Part shown: in pieces, positions 1 through 11,157 of the stretch
How positions within the stretch are numbered: position 1 is the stretch's first letter
Layout: each line of letters starts with the position of its first letter
NCBI GenBank assembly: GCA_026168455.1
Contig: CM047427.1
Coordinates: forward strand, 44,920,058 to 44,984,057
DNA: 64,000 bases
Direction: 5' to 3'
Origin: Theocolax elegans
Lineage: Eukaryota > Arthropoda > Insecta > Hymenoptera > Cerocephalidae
The notes under the pieces: model-generated
Seen by the model: the letters and a program-made list of their open reading frames with translations, nothing else
The model's database searches: none
Told to the model about the DNA's origin: nothing
Position numbers and translations under genes: made by a program

Positions 1-2350
1 TTCTTTCCATGTAGGATTACATGTCATTGTGAGAAATATATCTGGTTTTCCATCAACTTGTAATTGAGTCATTGAATCTAAATAATTTTGTTGTATTGCT
101 CTGGGACTTCCTATATAGGTTGAAGGTAATATTATCAATCTCCCTATTTTAGAATGTTTAATATTTACTTTGTTATAAACATAATCCATCAATCCTTTAT
201 ACATTTCAGTTCGTAATTCTGCTTGATGACTGCGCAAATAGTATAATCGACATCCTTCAATTCTTGTCCATACGTCAACAATAAATTGTTCTGATATATT
301 TTTTAAATTTAAACAAGGATTAAAATCATCACGTATACTTAATTTAAATGAATAATATTGTAATATTGAAATATTATTATATTTATTATCTGCTTTTAAA
401 CATTTCATATTAGGACACCATCCAGGGTCACCAAGAAGAAATATTAACGGATATAACATTGGGTCGAGATGTTTACTGAGAATATTTATTATCTGTGGTC
501 TATCAGATTTAGGATAAATACGAATATCACGGTCAATTGGTGGTTCTCCGTTAATTCCTACATATACTGCAGCAACTTCATTGCATGAACCAAAATATGA
601 CTTATTTGTTGCACAATTGTCATGAACTAATGACATAACTACTTCACGTGGTGTAATGTTATTATTTTGTGCTCTGTTAATCTCTTCTTTTTCTGTTTGA
701 TACATCATTTTGTATGCTTTTGCATAAGGATTATGTGTTGTTAGAAACTTACATAATTCATTTAATAAATTTATATCAGGTTTATCTATTTTACAATCTT
801 TCGCTCTATATTTATTTGCTATTTCATTGTCGATTATATATAATTGTCCATATTTTGGAAATTCATTTTTATTTGGATGTAATGCATATGAATTATGGTA
901 TACTTGACCACATATCTTTAATACTTGTGGCCCAGGAGTATTAAAAGTTACTAATTTTGACCCAAAACTAGCAAATGCAAAAGAATTATTGTATCCCCGT
1001 ATATTTTTTTTATAATTTGTACTTATTGAAGTATTTTGAAATAATAAATTTTTTAATTCTTTTGGATATGAGTTATCATTATTTAAAAATATTTTATTTT
1101 ATGACAACAGTTAGTATATTTTTTATCATGTGAGATTTCATTCTTGAAGTGTTTTGCTTTACAGAAATTACAATTATTATTTAAACTTCCTAAAAAATTT
1201 AATTCGATGGTATTTTCAAAAAAATCTATATTTGCAATTAAACCTATTTTTGAATTTATATCTTTCGTATCATATTCTAATTCTGTGTTTGCTTTTCTTT
1301 TATTTTGTTTTAATTTCTTATGTTCATTTTGTTTTGTTTTTAGTTGTATTGTCATACTATTATAATACATTTTACTTTTCTTTACTTCATTTACCTTTAT
1401 GTCAGTCGTCATTTCTGTTTTTTTCGTTTTTTTTCTTTCAGTTTTCTTCATTTTTGTTTCATTCGTCGTTTTGGTTCTATTCGCTCTTTTTCTATCAGAT
1501 TTCTTTATTTTCATTTCATTTGTCAATTCTATTTTCATTTCGTGCGTCATTTCTACTCTATGTGCTTTTTTTCTTTCAGCTTCCTTTATTTTCATTTCAT
1601 TCGTCATTTTTGCTCTTTTCATTCTTTTTCTTTCAGCTTCCTTTATTTTCATTTCGTTCGTCATTTCTGCTCTATGTGCTTTTTTTCTTTCAGCTTCCTT
1701 TATTTTCATTTCATTCGTCATTTCAGCTCTATCCGCTCTTTTTCTTTCAGCTTCCTTTATTTTCATTTCATTCGTCATTTCTGCTGTATGTGCTCTTTTT
1801 CTTTCAGCTTCCTTTATTTTCATTTCGTTCGTCGTTTCTATTGTATCCGCTCTTTTTCTATCAGCGTCCTTTATTTTCATTTCATTTGTCATTTCTGCTC
1901 TTTTCATTTTTTTTTCTTTCAGCTTCCTTTATTTTCATTTCGTTCGTCATTCTGCTCTATGTGCTTTTTTTCTTTCAGCTTCCTTTATTTTCATTTCGTT
2001 CGTCATTTCTGCTCTATGTGCTTTTTTCTTTCAGCTTCCTTTATTTTCATTTCGTTCGTCATTTCTGCTCTATGTGCTTTTTTTCTTTCAGCTTCCTTTA
2101 CTTTCATTTCATTCGTTATTTAAGCTCTATTCGCTCATTTTTTTTCAGCTTCCTTTATTTTCATTTCATATGTCCTTTCTGCTCTATACGCTCTTTTTCT
2201 TTTAGCTTCCTTTATTTTCATTTCATTGGTCATTTTTACCTTATCCTCTCTTTTTGTTACAGCTTTCTTTATTTTCATTTCATCTGTCATTTTTTCTTTA
2301 TACGCTCTTTTTCTTTCTGATTCCTTTAAATTTGATAATATTTTAATATG
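1..2350 (-). pseudogene. Helitron Rep/helicase, N-terminal part, frameshifted and cut by window edge
   Basis: Helitron rolling-circle transposase. Read on the minus strand, 1-1080 encodes the Helitron_like_N (Rep-side) region: it ends at the window edge with a segment resembling the conserved Helitron block of an ILPS-type start, a GSPRA motif and a CNPTW motif. Upstream lies a Cys-rich segment (about 1090-1190, CxxC then CCHK), typical of Helitron N termini, and before that a long charged tandem-repeat region (1390-2330). The downstream Rep catalytic motifs and the helicase are outside the window. A one-base frame change near 1083-1095 separates the Cys-rich part from the rest, and poly-T runs (near 1907) break the repeat region, so it looks dead. 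The long plus-strand open frames over 1154-2320 are shadows of the repeat. Confidence 0.85.
1390..2330 (-). repeat. 57-bp coding minisatellite in the Helitron N terminus, about 15 copies
   Basis: A 57-bp unit repeats about 15 times. On the minus strand it encodes a 19-residue charged repeat of the type MTNEMKIKEAERKKAHRAE, predicted helical and very basic/acidic. Single-base changes in oligo-T runs shift the frame between copies. Charged N-terminal repeats of this general kind are known in insect Helitron proteins. Confidence 0.9.
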
Positions 2351-2459
2351 TTTTAATTCGTCAAGTTCTTTTTCATTGGTATTATTATCAGCTGTTAAAT
2401 CAACAAGTCCTAAAAAAGTTTTAGGAATGTTTAAGTTCTTATTGTATTTATCATAATAA

Positions 2460-4160
2460 ATAAGAAGAAGAAATTAATACGTATTTTAATTAGCTCAAGC
2501 TGGCAAAAGATAAATCAAGACTTTGTTTAATTTGCTCAAGCATTAAATGCATTGAAAAATTAATAAATAGTTAGTTAAACAATAAAATATTGTCGGACAT
2601 CCCTTACGCCAGCGTGCAAATATTGATTATATGCAATAAAAAAATACTAATCAACGTATTTCTAAATATATTTTCGAAATTTTTAATTGAACCTTTTCTA
2701 TTTTTAATTGAACCAACGTTAAAATGTTTAAAACATCATAAATTTATTTAAAAGATTAAAAAAACATTTATGAGAAATGGACTATGTATTACTGGCATAC
2801 GAAGCATGCGCGAAATCTTTCGACTATATTCAGGTTAGTTCCTACTCCGGCGGGAAGTACGAACTCCACAATAAGTATATGAACACATTCAAAACATCTG
2901 ACAAGTTCTTTTTTATTTATAAATTATAAAAAAATTAATTAAAATCTAAATTAATAAATAAGCCAAAGTTCAAATGAGTAACATTAAAAAAAAGAAATCC
3001 TTAACCGTAAGCCCCACACCAGGAGGCACAACGTAAATACAAGTTCTGATATTTTAACAGCGTATAGATGCGGTATCCATGAGCTTTAAGGCGCACGCTA
3101 TATGCAACTGTTATTCAAAAGGTCTCGGGTTAGAAGCTGTTCGAGACCTTCATTTTTTTTTAAATATATTATATATAACATTTTTATCATTTTATTAAAT
3201 TAAAAAAAATTACAATTTATGATACTGTCAACTGTTTTAATTTGTACTCAATGATTAATTTATTATATTGATTATTTAATTTAATAATTTATAAGGTACT
3301 TATGCGTACAAATGACAAAAATTGTATTTGGCCAAGAATTGTAAATCACACTTTTAGGTTATAATATTAATTGACCTCCGGTCCTTTGAATGATCTTAGA
3401 ATGATTCATCCCTCATTAATATTATAACGTAAGAGTGAATTTATCCCCGTAGAGAGGTTAGCCCGGATATTGGGTTATTGGTTTTATATACGTTATTCTA
3501 TCGAATAACCTAAAATATAATAACCTTATTCAAATTTACATGATTAGATTTATAATACTGTCAACTGTTTTAATTTTTACTTAATAATTAATTTATTATA
3601 TTGATTATTTATATAATTTATAAACTATAATATATAAATATATAAACGTATGTGTGAACTTATGCGGACTCAAATTGTTTTGTCGATATTTTGCGGTTAT
3701 GTAGTGATCTCATATATAAAAATATATAAAGTACCTAATATATAAAAATATTTAATTAAAATACAAATTTGTGGGATAGTAGAAAATACTTATCGATTAG
3801 TCTGCTTTGATTTCAGAACTTTCAATTGCTGAAACTGTTTATGGAATTTAAGTAACATATAACTGATATATATGTTATATTAATTATATTATGTTATATT
3901 AATATGATATATATATTACATTAATTATACTTGATATTTAATCAAATTTTTTTTCGAACTGCAAAATGTTCAATAGAAAAAAGTTTTGGACTTTTAAAAC
4001 AAACACTTCGTCTATATAAAGTTTTTATGTAGAATTTGAAGTTTTTCATTTATTACAAAAATACGTGTATTATTGATCATTTAGCATTTTTTTAAGCATT
4101 TTTGTAATTTTGAAACGAATATTTCGTCCATTTAAATTTTTTTGTAGAACCTCAAGTTTT
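2460..4160. other. AT-rich intergenic DNA with two diverged direct repeats
   Basis: No gene recognised. A segment of about 75 bp at 3220-3296 (ATACTGTCAACTGTTTTAAT core) recurs at about 3545-3625. A short hairpin with 8-bp arms (AGGTCTCG/CGAGACCT) lies near 3119-3150. A 65-bp motif around 3775-3842 recurs in diverged form at 6565-6632 and 6690-6757. Confidence 0.5.
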
Positions 4161-4164
4161 TGAG

Positions 4165-4398
4165 TTGTTGAATAATAACTGTATTTATGAACCTGTAAAT
4201 ATCATTATAACTGGAAATAGGACTATAAAGTTCCCAAATGATAAAGAATATAACCTTAAAATTTCAATCAAACTGATGGACAACTTTTTGAGATATTTGA
4301 GGAACAACACTTTTTTTGATGACAAAAATATAAGACACTTCCGTTATACGGTTGTGCACAATTATGTAAAAATTTTGTATTACCATCAGTATATGTAA
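4165..4398 (+). CDS. Unrecognised 77-codon open frame ending at a Helitron-like 3' end
   Basis: Open frame of 77 codons, rich in Asn, Ile and Lys, with no domain I recognise. It ends directly before the GC-rich sequence at 4399-4428 that resembles a Helitron 3' terminus. It may be the tail of a decayed transposon protein or chance in AT-rich DNA. Confidence 0.2.
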   Translation: MLNNNCIYEPVNIIITGNRTIKFPNDKEYNLKISIKLMDNFLRYLRNNTFFDDKNIRHFRYTVVHNYVKILYYHQYM

Positions 4399-4428
4399 AT
4401 CGCGAGCGAAGCGAGCGTTCATAGCTAG
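4396..4428 (+). mobile_element. Helitron-like 3' terminus
   Basis: TCGCGAGCGAAGCGAGCG is followed 7 bases later by CTAG and then T. Helitrons end in a GC-rich element shortly before CTRR and insert between A and T. The GC block here is a direct repeat rather than a clean hairpin. A diverged relative lies at 44061-44085. Assignment to the Helitron at 1-2350 is unproven because that gene points the other way. Confidence 0.4.
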
Positions 4429-4551
4429 TATTATTTTATTTATTTTAATTATGTTAATACCGGATGCGGTATGGGTGTAGTAGGAACAAAATAAGTCGGA
4501 TTTAACTCTTTAATATAACTGTAGATTACTTTCAACAAAACTATATAATAG

Positions 4552-4561
<10 letters not shown>

Positions 4562-4586
<25 letters not shown>
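4562..4586. repeat. (TA)n microsatellite
   Basis: Pure TA tract at the left edge of a foldback element. The same arrangement recurs at the other family members. Confidence 0.9.
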
Positions 4587-4588
<2 letters not shown>

Positions 4589-5918
4589 GTGGTTCTCTGT
4601 GACATCGAAGATGAAAAAATAAATATTGCTATAACTGTGGGAATATGTTTTAGAGGTATCCAGTAGTTGTCCTGAATTTTTTCAGATTTTTTCTGGGCCA
4701 TTATTTTAAGTTACAGAGAGTCAAAGTTGACATTTTAGCACTTTTTTGCATTATATGCTCATTTTCATGAATTTTTAGCTCCCAGGGGATGCATTTTTTA
4801 CTAAAAACATAAGTATGACTTTTTTTGTAAAATTTTCCGAACTTTTCATAAAAAATACTTTTAAAGACATAAATGTATGCTGTCACACTCTTGTAAGCCA
4901 TTTAAACCTTAAATAGTGAAAATCAGCAATTCTGCTCCGGACTCTGGTAACCTAATACTGTCTAAAAGATGTCTTTATAGTCAGAAACTGCCTAAAAATT
5001 TCCAGAGTGGGTCTAAATCATTAAGATCACTTATGGTCAAAATATCCGGGAAAAGTGCCCGAAATATTAATAGAAATGTATATTTGTTGCCTTATAACGA
5101 TGAATCTATTAGCATGATCATTGCAAAAAAATTTGTGCACTTACCTTGGAGTGGTAGAAAAGTATCTTCATTTGTTTCAGTATCCATCTAATCCCCTGTA
5201 AGCTGCTAAAAATATAAATATTATTATACAAATGTAAAAAATTAATTTTTAAACATTTATAATGCTGGATTTTTAGTTTTACATCCCTTACAAGAATTAT
5301 AATACTAATCTGAAGGATTACTATAAAAGTATCAACATTATTATTATTATTAATCAGCAATACATTGTTTAGATTTCACAAATTTGTCACTGTCACGTTA
5401 TCATATTATTCATTATAATTATATATCCGATTTATTTATATATCTTTTGTATTAAATACGTATATTCAGTTATTGTAATAATGATGTTTATATATTTATA
5501 GTAATCCTTCAGATTAGTATTATACTTCTTGTAAGGGATGTAAAACTAAAAATTCAGCATTATAAATGTTTAAAAATTAATTTTTTACATTTGTATAATA
5601 ATATTTATATTTTTAGCAGCTTACAGGGGACTAGATGGATACTGAAACAAGTGAAGATACTTTTCTACCACTCCAAGGTAAGTGCACAAATTTTTTTGCA
5701 ATGATCATGCTAATAGATTCATCGTTATAAGGCAACAAATATACATTTCTATTAATATTTCGGGCACTTTTCCCGGATATTTTGACCATAAGTGATCTTA
5801 ATGATTTAGACCCTCTCTGGAAATTTTTAGGCAGTTTCTGACTATAAAAAGACATCTTTTAGACAGTTTAAGGTTACCAGAGTCCGGAGCAGAATTGCTG
5901 ATTTTCACTATTTAAGGT
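4585..5918. mobile_element. Foldback element family 1, copy 1, right arm truncated
   Basis: Begins ATGGGTGGTTCTCTGTGACA inside a TA tract and reads as one long inverted repeat: the left arm (4585-5330) is repeated in reverse from about 5490. The right arm stops near 5918, in the middle of sequence that continues in other copies, so the right end is lost. Each arm holds a short open frame with a splice donor (see the mini-exon entries) and a 66-codon open frame. No transposase is present, so it is non-autonomous. Superfamily unresolved; TA-flanked ends would fit Tc1/mariner or ISL2EU-like elements. Confidence 0.8.
5634..5685 (+). other. Candidate transposon mini-exon with splice donor
   Basis: ATG begins a 14-codon open stretch (MDTETSEDTFLPLQ) that runs into CAAG|GTAAGTGC, a near-ideal splice donor. 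The same stretch and donor occur in every arm of foldback family 1 examined, for example the reverse strand at 5139-5190 and 11711-11762, and 52729-52772 on plus. A first coding exon of the missing autonomous partner is the likely origin (inference). Confidence 0.5.
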
Positions 5919-5919
5919 T

Positions 5920-6463
5920 ATGTAAGGGAAGATGCTGTCGCGGTCAAGACCAGCAGCGTACTGAGCTTTTCGGGAATTGTCGCATTCCCGAAAAGTACCT
6001 AACACACACACACACACACAATAACAATTGTATATGCGGATGCTCGCACACATCCTCGGTCGTCGACATAAACACGCGTGTTTCGTGGCCTTGAAGAGGC
6101 AACGCACGAAACAATAACAACGTGCGAGATTTTAAGATATAATATTTAATACATACTACGAAATAATATATTACATTATGCATTATTTATTTCATTGCAA
6201 CGACGTCTCGTCGCACGAGATATACTATATGAACTATAACGCGCTCGAGGAAGAGATTTAAAGGATGTATCCTAGAGGCGGAACCTCCCTTATATAGGGT
6301 CTCACTCTAGCGCCCCCACCAGTCCGCCGCTAAAGTTTCGCGCGCGATCTCGAGGCCAGTCATTGGTCCGACTCGAACACGCCAGCCAATACCGACCCCG
6401 GTAAAGAAATACTGCGCCAAAAGACGAAAATTCGTACGCGTAGGCGGGAATGACACAAACAAA
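5920..6463 (-). mobile_element. Probable solo LTR
   Basis: On the minus strand the block runs from TGTGTCATTCCCGCC to TTCCCTTACA, so has TG...CA ends. It contains a TATA-like CCCTATATAAGGG about 170 bases in, followed by an AATAAA signal. It is GC-rich against AT-rich surroundings and includes an (AC)n tract at 6001-6020. No target-site duplication is evident, and its left edge abuts the truncated foldback arm, so a deletion or recombination probably affected this junction. Confidence 0.5.
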
Positions 6464-7166
6464 TTACATAAATTGAAATTTATATGATTATATAACCTTA
6501 AGACTGCTATGTCACAAAAAAATAGATTGGCAAATAAAATTTAAAACATTTATTTATGATTATGTAGCGCAAAATACTTGACGATTTTATTTTGATTTCA
6601 GTACTTTCAATTGCAGTAACTTTTTGCGAATACTGTAATCATGGTTTGATTTTATTCTTAATAATTAAAGTAAAATATTAGATTTACGATGTGGTACAAA
6701 ATACTTGTCAATTATTCCGCTTCATTTCAGTGCTTTCTATTCACACAACTTCTTATTAACAATTTATCTACTTTTTAATACCAAATTTTAAGTTATTGAA
6801 CATTTGAAGTTTTTCTAAGTAGATAAAAAGATAGAAGCAAGAAATGAAGATATTTATTTTATCAGTTAACAATTATCATTATACTTGCGTATTCTCACAA
6901 CTTCGTGGAAGGTGCTATTTCAAAATACTTTCTATTCCTAAAACTTGATGTTAACAATTTAATATAATAAATGATAAATTTTTTTTTAATTTCATACATA
7001 ATGCGTATTATACATCTATTTTAGTTTGTCATCTGCAGTGTTTTGTATACAAAACTGTAACCTTACAATTTACGATCCAACGTGTGTTTTTAATATTCGA
7101 ATTTTTTGCAAACAAAAAGAAGAATTAATATTTGAATAAAGATTAAGATATAGAAAATTTGTCACC
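6464..7166. other. AT-rich DNA upstream of the RBMX2 remnant
   Basis: Contains two diverged copies of a 65-bp motif (6565-6632 and 6690-6757) also seen near 3775. No gene recognised. If the RBMX2 copy was once a complete locus, its promoter would lie here. Confidence 0.4.
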
Positions 7167-7667
7167 ATGAATCCTGTGACGTAAGTAGGACAACGTTAAT
7201 ATAGTCATAAGAATTAAAATAAAATACTGCTAAATATACAAATTTAGATTAACCTAAAATAATGGTTTTTTGAATTTTTTTTAAATAAATTTATAACGGA
7301 CTTTTTTAGAAATGTTAAAAATGTCGCAAAACTTGGCCAACAAGAATTAGGTTTGAATAGTAAATAATCTTGGCACAACGAGTACAAAGGTAGTGATTGG
7401 GTTTTTATTGGAGGTTTACCTTACGATTTGACGGAAGGGGATATTGTTGCTGTATTTTCACAGTAAGAACAAGTATTAATTGTATTTAAATACTATCTCT
7501 TCTTCTTTAAGTAAATGTTAATCATTTGTGTATCTAGGCATGGTGAAATCGTCAATCATAATTTAGTTCGAGATAAGGATACAGAAAAATCTAAAGGATA
7601 TGGTTTTCTATGTTATGAAGACCAACGCAGCATTGATCTTGCAGTGGACAATTATAATGGCATAAAG
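7167..7667 (+). pseudogene. RBMX2: RBMX2 (IST3/Snu17-type RRM splicing factor), 5' fragment with introns
   Basis: RBMX2 is a small RRM protein of the activated spliceosome (RES complex in yeast). Three exons are readable: 7167-7180 (starts ATGAATCCTGTGAC), 7310-7462 and 7538-7667, each with GT donors and AG acceptors and preserved phase. They encode the conserved start, RNP2 (VFIGGLP) and RNP1 region (KGYGFLCYED) of the family. Exon 2 has an in-frame TAA at 7365-7367, where the family normally continues. The exon that should complete the RRM after the donor at 7668 was not found. Retained introns argue for a DNA-level duplication or a decayed locus, not a retrocopy. Confidence 0.8.
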
Positions 7668-7948
7668 GTAGTACTAACGTTTTTCATTTATAACGAAGAT
7701 TTATTTCAATTTCTATAAAAGATACAGTTTGTTATAATACTCTGAAGAGTATAATCTCGCTTAATTATAAACGCTCTCACTAATTAGATAATTATACTTT
7801 TTCTTTTACATTGTCAAATAACTGTTAACCTCTTCTAAATTTTTACTTATACCTTAATTTAGTTTTTTTTAGTCATCATAAAAAGATAACTATTTATTAT
7901 TTTTTTCAGAAATATTTGACTATTTGAGATTAATGTTTTAAAAGAAAA

Positions 7949-8410
<462 letters not shown>

Positions 8411-8700
8411 TAATTAAGTTTATTCGCTTTTATAATCATAGTAAATAATAATAAGTTCTACACAAAAATAGTAATATAATAAATGTTAAATCATTTCATG
8501 TAATGTTAAATTTTTGTTTTTATTTTATACTGATACAAGTTTTAATAGTCACATTTTTCAATATCATTAAGCTCATGCACAAATGTATTAAGGAAATAAT
8601 ATTAAATTATGGCTTAATATAAAAATATCGTGATTACTTCTGTATTAATTATGCGCAAGAACAATTTTAGACGAAAAACTTAATATTAATAAAAATTTGT
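8411..8700. other. AT-rich spacer
   Basis: No gene, repeat or signal recognised. Confidence 0.4.
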
Positions 8701-9060
8701 AATTTAGTAACTGAATAATCACAGCTTGGGATTTCCAATATGGCAAGGCAGAAAGCTTTTCATTAAGATTATTAACCAACACAGCAAAAAATTATTCTTT
8801 TTCTCCTGATTTTTTTGGTAGGTAAAAATTTTTCTGTTTCTTCGACACTAGGTCCTCTTAAATCTGTATTAACGCTTGAAAAAAATTACTTTGTGATAAT
8901 AAATCATGAACTAAACTGGATGATTGTATAAGTGAACTGCGACTGTGACTCCTGCATAGATTTCGTTTCTTATTTTGTGATACAGTTACTTTTCCATCAG
9001 AAAAAAGATTTTATTTTATGTCCAAGAAAAGTGTCTTCAAGAGTTCGAAGTTCAAGTATT
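8700..9060 (-). pseudogene. Unidentified coding remnant
   Basis: On the minus strand about 70 codons are open, with a Ser-, Lys- and Leu-rich composition (segments LEDTFLGHKIKSFF and RSSLIQSSSLVHDLL). A frame change near 8870 then leads into a segment with SVEETEKFLP. Composition looks protein-like rather than random AT DNA, but I do not recognise the family. It ends at the outer edge of the 3' LTR at 9072. It could belong to the same disrupted locus as the gamma-tubulin-complex remnant beyond 30167, which has the same strand; that is only a possibility. Confidence 0.3.
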
Positions 9061-9570
9061 GGTATATTTTAAGTTTTATTAGTTTTATAGTGTATTTAAT
9101 TTTTCTTTAATCAATAACTATTAAAAAAAAATCGATATAACAGATTTTTTTCCTCCTACAATAAAAATAACTCAAATTAAGAATTTGAAGAAATAATTGC
9201 GGAGAGTGAGGTACCTGACTCGGTTATACACTCAATTATTCTTTTATTATTATAAATTAACTTTCCGTTTATTTTATTATTGTTTTTAAATAGACTTACC
9301 TTTTTTCTCCGATAGGCAGGTAGATGTAGGAATATTGAAATGACTAACGCGATTAGTTATAGTTATAAACTAGTACAAGATATATTTTTGTTTATTTATT
9401 ACAAACTCAGTATCTCTTTAATACACAATTAATAAATTGGTTTACCGGTCAAAATACAGAAATACAAAAAAAGAAAAGAGCTGACTATCTATTGGAGCGG
9501 TCAACTAATTGAATACAAAAAAGGTTGACTATCTAGTGGAGCGGTCGTCTATGTACTAAACGTGGTCTGA

Positions 9571-10742
9571 TTAACTCATTAAGGACTGAACGGACATTTT
9601 TTTAGGTCCAATTTCAAACGGTCACCAAGTGGTTAATTACATTTCAAAAAAATTTGTAAACTACCTATTCCGATGCTTTAAAGTGTGCTCTTTTTGATGA
9701 TGACACTCGTTTATTGCTAAAATAAGTTTTTTATGGCAAAAAAAAACATTTAAAAAAAACGCTGATTTTTTGATAAAAAAAATTTTTTTCATATAAATTT
9801 TTTTGCCTTATAATTTTCTTATGTGCCTAAGACCTATGAAAAAAGTGTCCATGATACCTAAACTTAAAGTTATGGACCCCAAAAACATTTCCAAAATTTT
9901 TTTGTTTAAACAAAATGGCGTATAGAAAAAAATTTGTATTCATTAACTTCACCAATTTTTTTCTCGAAAACTATAGACTTTGAAAAAAATTTCATATAAA
10001 CAAGAATTGCTTAGAATCTGTCAAGGAACACGCCTGAAATTTTTCAGATTTTTTTGGGAACATTTTTGGATTTCTCAAATTGGCCATTTTTTGAAAAATT
10101 CAAAAATGGCTTAAAAAATTTTGGAAAAATTTATGTTCCTTGACTGATTCTAAGCATTTTTTGTTGTTATAAAATTTTTACCTAAATTCGTAGTTTTTGA
10201 GAAAAAAATTATTGAAAATTGAAAAAAGCGTTTTTAGCCGACTAATAGTCAATTTTCAATCATATTTTTCGATGGCTCGGTCGGTAGGGCGTCGGGCTAG
10301 TAATCTGGAGGATGTATTTTCAACAAGTGCTTTCTTTACCAAGACATCGTATGAAAAAAATTCGTGACGTTAATAAATACAAATTTTTTTTATACGCCAT
10401 TTTGTTTAAAAAAAAATGTTGGAAATTTTCTAGGGTCCATAACTTTTAGTTTAGATATCATAGACACCTTTTTTATAGGTCTTAGGCACATAAGAAAATT
10501 ATAAGGCAAGAAAAATTTGGATAAAAAATTTTTTTTTAATCAAAAAATCAGCGTTTTTTTTAAATGTTTACTTTTGCCATAAAAAACTTATTTTAGCAAT
10601 GAACGAGTGTCATCATCAAAAAGAGCACACTTGAAAGCATCGGAATAGGTAGTTTAGAAATTTTTTTGAAATTAAATTAACCTCGTGGTGACCGTTCGAA
10701 ATTGGACCTAAAAAAATGTTCGTTCAGTCCTTAATGGGTTAA
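9571..10742. mobile_element. TTAA-flanked foldback element (piggyBac-type or Kolobok-type non-autonomous)
   Basis: The 5' LTR lacks this segment, so the boundaries are exact: TTAA at 9571-9574 and 10739-10742, element 9575-10738. Terminal inverted repeats start YCATTAAGGACTGAACG, and the arms extend for hundreds of bases, including AGGTCCAATTT. The centre (about 10255-10325) is not palindromic and contains a tRNA-like 5' half. TTAA duplications are the signature of piggyBac and Kolobok; the terminal CCC-like end favours piggyBac. No transposase is encoded. Confidence 0.85.
10268..10312 (+). repeat. tRNA-like half (box A region) at the foldback centre
   Basis: TGGCTCGGTCGGTAGGGCG is a box-A-like D-arm, followed by an anticodon-arm-like stretch ending TAATCTGGAGG. 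It closely matches the head of the SINE at 45131-45348 (opposite strand). The 3' half with box B is missing here. It looks like SINE or tRNA debris captured at the centre of the foldback. Confidence 0.6.
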
Positions 10743-11006
10743 GAGCAAAGGGAGGAACCAGGGGATAATGCTTCCCTCTCCTTATTACTTCTTCCTTCCT
10801 TTGGTCTTAACTATGAATACAGGAGGAGAATTGTTCCCTCCTCCGGCCGAAATGCTGATGATATGCATTCCTTTTGGCAGTATTATGTCTTGACTTTACT
10901 AAGCTTCTATAATACACTTAATTTTATACGACTATATTCTTTTTAATTCACGCTACGTTTTTAATTATTAATTGACAAATTAATGTAAAAAATATATTAC
11001 TTAACA

Positions 11007-11018
11007 TTCTCCTCCCTT
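11007..11018 (-). promoter_or_regulatory. Polypurine tract of the LTR element
   Basis: The minus strand reads AAGGGAGGAGAA directly before the LTR start TGTTAAG. This is the position and composition required for plus-strand DNA priming in LTR retroelements. Confidence 0.85.
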
Positions 11019-11157
11019 AGGCAGTAACAGAAAAACAATGCTCTTATAATTTTCTTATCCTACGGTGGTCATGTGGTCGTCTTAGCCTACTAGGGTGGTC
11101 ATATGCATACAAAATAAAATATAGTATTAAGGTAATTTATTTATATTTATATATATA

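Larger units (their letters stand above)
9072..11006 (-). repeat. 3' LTR of the Errantivirus-like element (contains a nested element)
   Basis: Matches 29400-30166 along its whole length except for the TTAA-flanked insertion at 9575-10738. The minus strand starts TGTTAAGTAATATATT next to the purine tract and ends near AAAACT, as in the 5' copy. Differences from the 5' copy are few, suggesting a fairly young insertion. Confidence 0.9.

Noticed and set aside
1154..2320. 388-codon plus-strand open frame, Phe/Leu/Ser-rich
   Set aside because: Antisense shadow of the Helitron 57-bp coding repeat; the minus-strand reading gives the recognisable protein.
1390..2330. Regular repeats resembling a CRISPR array
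   Set aside because: Contiguous coding minisatellite without unique spacers, in a eukaryotic genome.
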